This document shows positions 18,235 through 26,240 of a DNA stretch of 64,000 nt, one piece after another. This DNA comes from Streptomyces sp. B1I3 (GTDB taxonomy: Bacteria > Actinomycetota > Actinomycetes > Streptomycetales > Streptomycetaceae): the NCBI RefSeq assembly GCF_030816615.1, contig NZ_JAUSYD010000001.1, positions 2,914,001-2,978,000 on the forward strand. Reading direction: 5' to 3'. Both the position numbers and the translations under genes were made by a program. The notes beneath the pieces are model-generated. The model saw only the letters and a list, made by a program, of their open reading frames with translations. It was not told the origin of the DNA and did no database searches. The first letter of the stretch is position 1; each line of letters begins with the position of its first letter.

Positions 18235-19227
18235 TCAGCGCAGCTTGGGGTCCAGGGCGTCGCGCACCGCGTCGCCGAGCATGATGAAGGCGAGCACCGT
18301 GACCGCCAGGGCACCGGCGGGCCAGAGCAGCATGTGCGGCGCGTTGCGGATGTACTGGGAGGCGGCGGAGATGTCGATGCCCCAGGAGACGGCCGGCGGT
18401 TTCAGGCCGACGCCGAGGTAGGAGAGGGTCGCCTCCAGGGAGATGTAGGTGCCCAGTGCGATGGTCGCGACGACGATCACGGGGGCGATCGCGTTGGGCA
18501 TGATGTGCCGCAGCATCATGCGTGAGTTGGAGGCGCCCAGCGCCCGGGCGGCCTGCACGTAGTCGTTCTGCTTGGCAGTGATGACGGAGCCCCGTGCGAT
18601 GCGGGCGATCTGGGGCCAGCCCAGCAGCACGATGAAGCCGATCACGGGCCAGACCGTGGAACTCGTGACCACGGAGAGGAAGACCAGCCCGCCCAGGACC
18701 ACCGGGATGCCGAAGAAGACGTCCGTGAGGCGGGAGAGCACCGCGTCCCACGCACCTCCGAAGAAGCCCGCGAGACCGCCCAGCACTCCGCCGAGCAGCG
18801 AGACGCCGAGCGTGGAGCAGACGCCCACGGTCACCGAGGTCCGCGCCCCGTAGACGGTGCGGGTGTAGACGTCGCAGCCCTGTCCGTCGAAGCCGAAGGG
18901 GTGGCCCGGCTGGGAGCTCTCCTGGGCCTTGGCCAGGTCGCAGTCGAGGGGGTCCTGGTCGGTGATCAGCGAGGGCCAGATCGAGATGATCACCAGGAAG
19001 AGGATGATCAGACCGGAGATGATGAAGACCGGGTTGCGCCGCAGGTCGCGCCAGGCGTCGGACCACAGGCTGCGCGGCTTGCCTCCGGGCCCGGTGCCTT
19101 CGGGGCCGCCGGGCGTCTTCTCCAGCGTGGTGCCCTCGTCCATGGCGAGGTCCATGGCTCCGCCCGCCCCGGCCCCCGAGATGGCTCCGCCCCCCGTCGC
19201 GTCGTCCCACGGCTGCTGCTCAGGCAT
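18235..19227 (-). CDS. Oligopeptide ABC transporter permease (OppC/DppC type), operon 1
   Basis: 330 aa. A Gly-rich cytoplasmic N-terminus (about 50 residues) precedes the first membrane helix; the EAA loop (DYVQAARALGASNSRMML, then IMPNAIAP) lies near residue 225-245. Six membrane segments. With the B permease it forms the translocation pore. Overlaps the B permease gene by 8 bp. Confidence 0.92.
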   Translation of the reverse strand: MPEQQPWDDATGGGAISGAGAGGAMDLAMDEGTTLEKTPGGPEGTGPGGKPRSLWSDAWRDLRRNPVFIISGLIILFLVIISIWPSLITDQDPLDCDLAKAQESSQPGHPFGFDGQGCDVYTRTVYGARTSVTVGVCSTLGVSLLGGVLGGLAGFFGGAWDAVLSRLTDVFFGIPVVLGGLVFLSVVTSSTVWPVIGFIVLLGWPQIARIARGSVITAKQNDYVQAARALGASNSRMMLRHIMPNAIAPVIVVATIALGTYISLEATLSYLGVGLKPPAVSWGIDISAASQYIRNAPHMLLWPAGALAVTVLAFIMLGDAVRDALDPKLR

Positions 19228-20143
19228 AGCGGATCCTCGGGTCGAGTACGGCGTACAAGAGGTCGACGATCAGGTTCGCGGCCAGGAAGACGAGGACCAG
19301 GACGGTGACGAAACCGACGACGGTCTGGGAGTTCTGCCGCAGGATGCCCTGGTAGAGCTGGTAGCCGACTCCGTGGATGTTGAAGATGCGCTCGGTGACG
19401 ATCGCCCCGCCCATCAGCGCACCCACGTCCGTGCCGATGAAGGTGACGACGGGGATGAGGGAGTTGCGCAGCAGGTGCCGCACGACGACCCGCCGCCGGG
19501 GCAGGCCCTTGGCCACGGCGGTACGGACGTAGTCGGCGCGGGCGTTCTCGGCGATCGAGGTCCGGGTGAGCCGGGTGACGTAGGCCAGCGAGACGGAGGC
19601 CAGGACCAGCCCGGGCAGGATCAGCTCGTCGACGGGCGCCTCCGGGGAGACGGACGGCTTGATCACGCCCCACTTCACCCCGAGGAGGAGCTGGAGCAGC
19701 AGGCCGGTGACGAACGTCGGCACGGCGATGACGACCAGGGTCAGGATCAGCACCCCGGTGTCGACGGGCCGCCCGCGGCGCAGTCCGGTGACGACGCCGA
19801 GGCTGATGCCGATGACGATCTCGAAGACGATCGCGATGACGGTGAGCCGGATGGTGATGGGGAAGGCGGTCGCCATCAGTTCGGTGACCTCCTGCCCGTT
19901 GAACGCGGTGCCGAAGTCCCCGGTGAAGATGTTGCCCATGTAGGTCAGGTACTGCTGCCAGACGGGCTTGTCGAGGCCGAACTCCGTGCGCAGCTGGGCG
20001 GCGGTCGCCGGATCGCACTGGCGGTCGCCGCAGAGGCCCGCGATGGGGTCGCCCATCACGTTCACCATGAGGAAGATCAGCAGCGTGGTGCCGATGAAGA
20101 CCGGGATCATCTGCAGCAGCCGCCGGATCACATAACGTCCCAT
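19220..20143 (-). CDS. Oligopeptide ABC transporter permease (OppB/DppB type), operon 1
   Basis: 307 aa. N-terminal IRRLLQMIPVFIGTTLLIF, the family's first helix, and the EAA loop DYVRTAVAKGLPRRRVV near residue 200. Six membrane segments; DppB-type N-terminal periplasmic loop with Cys-containing GLCGDRQCDP, an unusual Cys pair not present in the paralogue at 25191. Lies 92 bp after the binding-protein gene, with a strong hairpin between. Confidence 0.92.
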   Translation of the reverse strand: MGRYVIRRLLQMIPVFIGTTLLIFLMVNVMGDPIAGLCGDRQCDPATAAQLRTEFGLDKPVWQQYLTYMGNIFTGDFGTAFNGQEVTELMATAFPITIRLTVIAIVFEIVIGISLGVVTGLRRGRPVDTGVLILTLVVIAVPTFVTGLLLQLLLGVKWGVIKPSVSPEAPVDELILPGLVLASVSLAYVTRLTRTSIAENARADYVRTAVAKGLPRRRVVVRHLLRNSLIPVVTFIGTDVGALMGGAIVTERIFNIHGVGYQLYQGILRQNSQTVVGFVTVLVLVFLAANLIVDLLYAVLDPRIRYA

Positions 20144-20186
20144 GAAGGGCTCCGGGGGTCGGGGCGAACTGGCGGAGGGACGGATG

Positions 20187-20225
20187 CCGGGCGGCCGGTG
20201 CGCGGCTGCCGCACCGGCCGCCCGG
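20187..20225. terminator. Perfect 16-bp stem-loop between binding-protein and permease genes
   Basis: 20187-20202 pairs exactly with 20210-20225 around a 7-nt loop. It lies 10 bp after the binding-protein stop codon, inside the operon. Such hairpins usually act as partial terminators or 3'-end stabilisers that keep binding-protein mRNA above permease mRNA. Confidence 0.7.
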
Positions 20226-20235
20226 TTTCAGCGGG

Positions 20236-21864
20236 TCACTTGACCTTGATCCGGTCGTACACCGGGACGCTGAACGGGTTGAGCGAGACGTTCTCGACCC
20301 GGTCCGAGTAGCCGGCGCTCCCGTTCTGGTACCAGAGCGGGATGACGGGCATCTGCTCGACGAGGACCTTCTCCGCGTCCTGGAAGGTGGTGACGGCCTG
20401 CGCCTTGTCGCTCTCGGCGTTGGCCTTGTCGACCAGGTCGTCGAACTTCTTGTTGCTCCACTTGCCGTCGTTGGACGAGGCGTTCGTGTAGTAGAGCGGC
20501 TGGAGGAAGTTCTGGATCAGTGGGTAGTCCATCTGCCAGCCCGCACGCCAGGCGCCCGTCAGCTTCTGGGTGGAGACCTGGCTGCGGAAGTCGGCGAAGG
20601 TGCCGACCGGCGCGCCGACGCAGGCCTTGTTGTTGCCCATGACGTTGTTGATGCTGTTGCAGACGGCGTCCACCCACTCCTTGTGGGAGCCGGTGTCGGC
20701 GTTGTACGAGACCTTGAGCTGGCCGCCGGGGATGCCGCCGCCCTCCTCGATCAGCTTCTTCGCCGCGGCCTTGTCGTACACGCACGGGGAGCCGCACAGG
20801 CCTTCCTTGAAGCCGCCCTCCTTGCCGAGGACCGGAGAGGTCCAGTCGGAGGCGGGGGTGCGCGTCTTCTGGAAGATCTGGCTCGTGATCTGCTCGCGGT
20901 TGATCGCCATCGACAGGCCCTGACGGACCTTGATCGCCTTCGGGGTGTCCCATGCCTTCACGTAGAAGGGGAAGGCGAGCGTCTGGATGATGCCGGCCGG
21001 GGTGTTGATGTACCGGTCACCCAGGTCCGCCCGGACGTTCTTGAGCTGCGAGGCGGGCACGTCGTCGACCAGGTCGAGGTTGCCCGCCGTCAGGTCGGTG
21101 TAGGCGGTGTTGTTGTCGGTGTAGACCTTGAGGTCGATACCGCCGTTCTGCGCCTTGTCCGCGCCGGGGTACTTGTCCCACCTGCGCAGGTTCATCGAGG
21201 AGCCCTTGGCGTAGTCCTCGATGGTGTACGGGCCGTTGCCCACCGGCTTGGAGAGCCAGGCGTCGTGGTCGGTGTAGAAGGTCTTGGGCAGCGGCACGAA
21301 GGCCGCGTAGCCGAGGGTGTCGGGCCAGAGCGAGAACTTCTGCGACAGCTGGGCCGTGAAGGTCGTGTCGTTGACGACCTTCAGGCCGGACAGCTTGTCC
21401 CCGGTGGCCGAGCCCGACTCGGGGTGGACCTTGTCGTAGCCGTCGATGTACTGGAAGAAGTACGCGTTCTTCTGGTTGTTCTTCAGCGCGGCGCCGTAGT
21501 TCCAGGCGTCCACGAAGGACTGCGCCGTGACCTTCTCGCCGTTGCTGAAGGTCCAGTTGTCCTTGATCGTGATCGTGAACTTCTGCGAGTCCGCCGACGT
21601 GATCTTCTCGGCGATCTCGTTCTTGGCCTCACCGGTCTTGGGGTCGTAACGCACCAGACCGCGGAACACCATGTCGAGGACCTTGCCGCCCTGCACCTCG
21701 TTGGTGTTGGCGGGCTCCAGCGGGTTCTGCGGGTCCCCCCAGGAGGAGCTCACGATCCCGTCGGCGCCACCACCGCTGCCGTCGCCCCCGCCGCCGCAGG
21801 CCGTCGCTGCCAGGGCTACGGCGACCGCGCATGCGGCCCACCTCACCTGTGTGGCTCCGCGCAT
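20236..21864 (-). CDS. Oligopeptide-binding lipoprotein (SBP family 5), operon 1
   Basis: 542 aa. Lipoprotein signal MRGATQVRWAACAVAVALAATAC with acylated Cys23 followed by a Gly-rich linker. SBP family 5 features include PANTNEVQGGKVLDMVFRGL, WTFSNGEKVTAQSFVDAWN and GNGPYTIEDYAKG. It captures peptides at the outer face of the membrane and delivers them to the permeases encoded downstream. Its clearest relative in the window is the lipoprotein at 26241. Confidence 0.92.
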   Translation of the reverse strand: MRGATQVRWAACAVAVALAATACGGGGDGSGGGADGIVSSSWGDPQNPLEPANTNEVQGGKVLDMVFRGLVRYDPKTGEAKNEIAEKITSADSQKFTITIKDNWTFSNGEKVTAQSFVDAWNYGAALKNNQKNAYFFQYIDGYDKVHPESGSATGDKLSGLKVVNDTTFTAQLSQKFSLWPDTLGYAAFVPLPKTFYTDHDAWLSKPVGNGPYTIEDYAKGSSMNLRRWDKYPGADKAQNGGIDLKVYTDNNTAYTDLTAGNLDLVDDVPASQLKNVRADLGDRYINTPAGIIQTLAFPFYVKAWDTPKAIKVRQGLSMAINREQITSQIFQKTRTPASDWTSPVLGKEGGFKEGLCGSPCVYDKAAAKKLIEEGGGIPGGQLKVSYNADTGSHKEWVDAVCNSINNVMGNNKACVGAPVGTFADFRSQVSTQKLTGAWRAGWQMDYPLIQNFLQPLYYTNASSNDGKWSNKKFDDLVDKANAESDKAQAVTTFQDAEKVLVEQMPVIPLWYQNGSAGYSDRVENVSLNPFSVPVYDRIKVK

Positions 21865-21967
21865 GGAGTGCCTCCTAGGATTCCCTTGAGTAGCTCAATG
21901 CCCCATATCACCCCATGTGACGGTATGACGCATGTTCATGTCCTCCGTACGGGAACCGCGGACGCAC

Positions 21968-22004
21968 GAAGGCGCCCGGCCCCTCCATGGGGCCGGACGC
22001 CTTC
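21968..22004. terminator. Terminator between the two oligopeptide operons
   Basis: Stem 21968-21983 with 21989-22004 (16 bp, one mismatch), 5-nt loop, just after the last gene of operon 2 on the minus strand. It separates the tandem operons. Confidence 0.75.
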
Positions 22005-22042
22005 CGTTCGGCGCGTCGGTGAGCTGCGCCGCGTGCACCGGG

Positions 22043-23182
22043 CTAGCTGACCAGAACGGACTTCTCCTCGGCGAAGTGGCACGCCGACTCGTGCGCCGCG
22101 GGCGTGTCCGAGGCCTTGAAGCGCTCGGGTACGGCCAGCAGCGGCACCTCGGTGGCGCACTTGTCCTGGGCCTTCCAGCACCGCGTGCGGAAGCGGCAGC
22201 CCGACGGCGGGTTCGCCGGCGACGGGACGTCACCGGAGAGGATGATCCGATCGCGGCCCTCACGGGCATCGGGGTCCGGGACCGGGACCGCCGACAGCAG
22301 CGCCTGGGTGTAGGGGTGCGTCGGGTGGTCGTAGATCTGCGTGTCCGTACCGATCTCGGCCATCTTGCCGAGGTACATGACGCCGACCCGGTCGGAGATG
22401 TGCCGGACGATCGACAGGTCGTGCGCGATGAAGAGGTAGGACAGGTTGAACTCGTCCTGGAGCTTCTCCATCAGGTTGATGACCTGGGCCTGGACCGACA
22501 CGTCGAGCGCGGAGACCGGCTCGTCGCAGATGATGATCTCCGGGTTGAGCGCGAGGCCGCGGGCGATGCCGATGCGCTGGCGCTGACCGCCGGAGAACTG
22601 GTGCGGGTACCGGTTGATGTACTCGGGGTTGAGCCCGACGACGTCCAGCAGGTCCTGCACCCTCTGCCGCCGGCTCCCCTTGGGCGCCACCTCGGGGTGG
22701 ATCTCGAAGGGCTCCCCGATGATGTCGCCGACCGTCATGCGCGGGTTCAGCGAGGTGTACGGGTCCTGGAACACCATCTGGATGTTGCGGCGCACGGCCT
22801 TCAGCGCACGGCCGGACAGCCTGGTGATGTCCTGGCCCTTGTAGAAGACCTCACCGGCGGTGGCCCGCTCGAGGGTCATCAGGAGCTTGGCGACCGTGGA
22901 CTTGCCGCAGCCGGACTCACCGACGATCCCGAGGGTCTCGCCCGCGTACAGGTCGAACGAGATGCCGTCGACGGCCTTCACGGCGCCGACCTGCTTCTTG
23001 AACAGGATGCCCTGGGTCAGGGGGAAGTGCTTGACCAGGTTGCGCACCTGGAGGATCGGCTCCCCCTGCGACACCGGGGCGTCGATGGCGGCCACGGCCT
23101 CCGCCTCGGTGGCCGCGTTGACCGTCCCCACCTCGGTGACGTTCGGGGTGGCGTCCACGGACTCCTTCTCGAGGTCAGCCAT
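22043..23182 (-). CDS. Oligopeptide ABC transporter ATPase (OppF/DppF type), operon 2
   Basis: 379 aa paralogue of the protein at 16061. Walker [10 protein letters not shown] near residue 90, [25 protein letters not shown] and the C-terminal [15 protein letters not shown] motif. The N-terminal 40 residues and last about 25 residues differ from the paralogue while the ATPase core is almost identical, including at the DNA level. Overlaps the sister ATPase gene by 8 bp. Confidence 0.92.
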   Translation of the reverse strand: MADLEKESVDATPNVTEVGTVNAATEAEAVAAIDAPVSQGEPILQVRNLVKHFPLTQGILFKKQVGAVKAVDGISFDLYAGETLGIVGESGCGKSTVAKLLMTLERATAGEVFYKGQDITRLSGRALKAVRRNIQMVFQDPYTSLNPRMTVGDIIGEPFEIHPEVAPKGSRRQRVQDLLDVVGLNPEYINRYPHQFSGGQRQRIGIARGLALNPEIIICDEPVSALDVSVQAQVINLMEKLQDEFNLSYLFIAHDLSIVRHISDRVGVMYLGKMAEIGTDTQIYDHPTHPYTQALLSAVPVPDPDAREGRDRIILSGDVPSPANPPSGCRFRTRCWKAQDKCATEVPLLAVPERFKASDTPAAHESACHFAEEKSVLVS

Positions 23183-24233
23183 GGATCGTCTCCTTCCAGA
23201 AGTGGCACGCGCTGCCGCGGCCGGCCAGCTCGGTGCCGTCCCGCTCGGTCACCGGAAGCAGTGCCGGGACGTCCGTACGGCAGATGTCCTGCGCCATGGT
23301 GCAGCGCGGGTTGAAGGCACAGCCCGAGGGGACGTGCAGCAGGTTGGGCGGCAGCCCCTTGATCGCGTAGAGCTCCTGCCCCTTCTGGTCCAGCCGCGGG
23401 ATCGACTCCAGAAGACCCTTGGTGTACGGATGCGCGGGGCGCTTGTAGATCTCGTGGACCGGGGCGGTCTCGACGATCCGGCCCGCGTACATCACGGCGA
23501 TCTTGTCGGCGACGTCGGCGACGACGCCGAGGTCGTGCGTGATCAGGATCAGGCCCATGTTGAAGTCGCGCTGGAGCTCCGCGAGCAGGTCCATGACCTG
23601 TGCCTGGACGGTCACGTCGAGCGCCGTGGTGGGCTCGTCCGCGATGATCAGGTCTGGTTCCAGGGCGAGCGCCATCGCGATCATGATGCGCTGGCGCATA
23701 CCGCCGGAGAACTGGTGCGGGTAGTCGTTGACCCGCTCCTTCGCCGCCGGGATGCGCACCCGGTCCATCAGGCCGATGGCCTTGGCCTTGGCGTCCTTCT
23801 TGGACAGGCCCTGGTGCACACGGAACATCTCGCCGAGCTGGTAGCCCACGGAGAGGACCGGGTTGAGCGAGGAGAGCGCGTCCTGGAAGATCATCGCGAT
23901 CTTCCGGCCGCGGATCTGCCGGCGTTCCTCGTTGGACATCTTGAGCATGTCCTGGCCGCGGAAGAGGATTTCACCCTTCGGGATGCGGCCCGGAGGCATG
24001 TCCAGGATGCCCATGATCGCCTGCGCGGTCACGGACTTGCCGGAGCCGGACTCGCCGAGCACGGCGAGGGTCTCGCCCGCGCTGACGTTGTAGTTGACCC
24101 CGTTGACGGCCTTGGCCACGCCGTCACGGGTGTGGAACTCCACGTGCAGATCGCGGACTTCGAGCAGCGGACCGCTCTCGTCCTCGGAACCACGCGGAGC
24201 AGGAACATCCGCCGTCTTGTCGATGATGGTCAT
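23175..24233 (-). CDS. Oligopeptide ABC transporter ATPase (OppD/DppD type), operon 2
   Basis: 352 aa. Walker A GESGSGKSV near residue 65, signature FSGGMRQRIMIAMAL, Walker B IADEPTTALD, C-terminal GCAFNPRCTMAQDIC. About 25 residues longer at the N-terminus than the operon 1 protein (TIIDKTADVPAPRGSEDESG). Sits 11 bp after the C permease gene. Confidence 0.92.
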   Translation of the reverse strand: MTIIDKTADVPAPRGSEDESGPLLEVRDLHVEFHTRDGVAKAVNGVNYNVSAGETLAVLGESGSGKSVTAQAIMGILDMPPGRIPKGEILFRGQDMLKMSNEERRQIRGRKIAMIFQDALSSLNPVLSVGYQLGEMFRVHQGLSKKDAKAKAIGLMDRVRIPAAKERVNDYPHQFSGGMRQRIMIAMALALEPDLIIADEPTTALDVTVQAQVMDLLAELQRDFNMGLILITHDLGVVADVADKIAVMYAGRIVETAPVHEIYKRPAHPYTKGLLESIPRLDQKGQELYAIKGLPPNLLHVPSGCAFNPRCTMAQDICRTDVPALLPVTERDGTELAGRGSACHFWKETIHG

Positions 24234-24244
24234 GTACGCCTCCC

Positions 24245-25198
24245 TCAGCGCAGCTTGGGGTCGAGGGCGTTGCGTACCGCATCGCCGAGCATGATGAACG
24301 CCAGGACGGTGATCGACACCATGACCGACGGAATGATCAGTACGAAGGCCGCGTTACGCAGCTGCTCCTGGCCGGAGGAGATGTCGACACCCCACGAGAC
24401 GGTCGGTTCGGCGAGACCGATGCCCAGGAAGGACAGGGTGGCCTCGGCCGAGATGTAGCCGCCGAGCGCGATGGTCGCCACGACGATCACGGGCGCGATC
24501 GCGTTGGGCAGGATGTGACGGAGCAGGATGCGGGTGGTCGAGGCGCCGAGCGCCTTGGCCGCCATCACGTAGTCGGCCTGCTTGATCGTCAGGACGGAAC
24601 CGCGTGCGACGCGGGCGATCTGGGTCCAGCCGAGGAAGGCCAGGGCCAGGATGACGACCCAGACGTGCCGCTCCTCGAACGAGGTCAGGACGACCATGGC
24701 ACCGAGGATGAACGGGACGCCGAAGAAGATGTCGGTGACCCGGGAGAGCAGCGTGTCGATCCAGCCGCCGAAGTAGCCGGCCAGCATGCCGACCACGGTG
24801 CCCAGGACGGTGACGAGCGCGGTGACGACGACGGCGACCATGATCGAGGCACGGGCGCCGTAGACGACACGCGCGTAGATCGAGCGGCCCTGGATGTCGT
24901 AGCCGAACCAGTCCTCCTGGAAGAAGTTCCCCCACTTGGGCTTCTGCAGGTAGTGGTGGGCCAGGTCCGCGTAGCGCGGGTTCGCGGACGTGAACAGGCC
25001 CGGGAACACCGCCATCACCAGCAGGAAGACGATCAGGATGGCCGATATGACGAACAGCGGGCTGCGCCGCAGGTCGTGCCAGGCGTCCGACCACAGGCTG
25101 CGGGGCTTGCCCGCGTCACCCGCCTTGGTCTCGGGGGCCTGTACGGCCGCGCCCTCGACGGTCGGGTCCGGAGTGGTTTCCTTGAGCACCTCAGGCAT
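24245..25198 (-). CDS. Oligopeptide ABC transporter permease (OppC/DppC type), operon 2
   Basis: 317 aa. A 30-residue hydrophilic N-terminus, six membrane segments, and the EAA loop DYVMAAKALGASTTRILLR then ILPNAIAP. Extracytoplasmic loop between helices 1 and 2 is long (SANPRYADLAHHYLQKPK), as usual for DppC. Overlaps the B permease gene by 8 bp. Confidence 0.92.
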   Translation of the reverse strand: MPEVLKETTPDPTVEGAAVQAPETKAGDAGKPRSLWSDAWHDLRRSPLFVISAILIVFLLVMAVFPGLFTSANPRYADLAHHYLQKPKWGNFFQEDWFGYDIQGRSIYARVVYGARASIMVAVVVTALVTVLGTVVGMLAGYFGGWIDTLLSRVTDIFFGVPFILGAMVVLTSFEERHVWVVILALAFLGWTQIARVARGSVLTIKQADYVMAAKALGASTTRILLRHILPNAIAPVIVVATIALGGYISAEATLSFLGIGLAEPTVSWGVDISSGQEQLRNAAFVLIIPSVMVSITVLAFIMLGDAVRNALDPKLR

Positions 25199-26120
25199 AA
25201 CGGATCCTCGGGTCCAGGACCGCGTAGAGCAGGTCGACGAGCAGGCTGGTGACGAGATAGACGATGACGATCAGCGTCACGATGCCGACGACCGTGGCGC
25301 CCTCGCGGTGCTGGAGCGCGCCGAACACGGCCCGGCCGACACCCTGGACGTTGAAGATGCCTTCCGTCACGACCGCACCGCCGAGCAGCGCGCCGAGGTC
25401 GGTGCCGAGGAAGGTGACCACGGGGATCATCGAGTTGCGCATGAGGTGCACCCCGACGACGCGGCGTCGCGGCAGCCCCTTGGCCACAGCGGTCCGCATG
25501 TAGTCGGCGCGCAGGTTCTCCGCCACCGACGTACGGGTCAGCCGTGCGACGTAGGCGAGTGACAGCGACCCGAGGACGACAGCGGGAAGGAACAGCTCGC
25601 TCCAGTTCGCTTCCGCGCTCACGTTGGGATCGACCCAGCCGAGCTGGAAGGCGAAGAAGTACTGGCCGAGGAAGCCGAGTACGAACGAGGGCACCGAGAT
25701 GAGCAGGAGCGTCAGGATGAGCAGACCGCGGTCGCGAAGGGTGTCGGCCTTCAGACCGGCGAAGACGCCCATGGAGATGCCGACGAGGACCGTGAAGAGG
25801 AAGGCAAACAGAGCCAGCCGGATCGTGATCGGGAACGCGTCCGCGATGGTGTCGGCCACCGGTCGTCCACTGGCGATCTCCGTACCGAAGTCACCCTGGA
25901 ACAGGCCCGTGAGGTAGTTCCAGTACTGGTGCCAGAGCGGCAGGTCGAGACCGAGGTCCTTCTTCATGGCCGCGATCTGTACCGGGTCGACGGTTTGTTC
26001 GCCTGCGAGCGCGCGCACGGGATCGCCGGGCAGCGCGTACATCATGGCGAAGACCAGCAAGGTGGACCCGAGGAAGACCGGGATCATCTGGAGCAGTCGC
26101 CGCGCGACATAACGCCCCAT
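25191..26120 (-). CDS. Oligopeptide ABC transporter permease (OppB/DppB type), operon 2
   Basis: 309 aa. N-terminal ARRLLQMIPVFLGSTLLVF and EAA loop DYMRTAVAKGLPRRRVVG; six membrane segments. Lacks the Cys pair of the operon 1 protein in the first external loop. An imperfect hairpin (about 26150-26181) lies between the binding-protein stop codon and this start, paralleling the perfect hairpin in operon 1. Confidence 0.92.
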   Translation of the reverse strand: MGRYVARRLLQMIPVFLGSTLLVFAMMYALPGDPVRALAGEQTVDPVQIAAMKKDLGLDLPLWHQYWNYLTGLFQGDFGTEIASGRPVADTIADAFPITIRLALFAFLFTVLVGISMGVFAGLKADTLRDRGLLILTLLLISVPSFVLGFLGQYFFAFQLGWVDPNVSAEANWSELFLPAVVLGSLSLAYVARLTRTSVAENLRADYMRTAVAKGLPRRRVVGVHLMRNSMIPVVTFLGTDLGALLGGAVVTEGIFNVQGVGRAVFGALQHREGATVVGIVTLIVIVYLVTSLLVDLLYAVLDPRIRYA

Positions 26121-26240
26121 GTTTGCCTCCGATAGGGATAATGCAGCCCAGGGACCGCCCTCCGGATAGGGAGAGCGGCCCCCGGGACCTACTGCCTGGT
26201 GTGGGCGGCTGATGGCCGAGTGGGGGCCCTCAGGCGTGTG

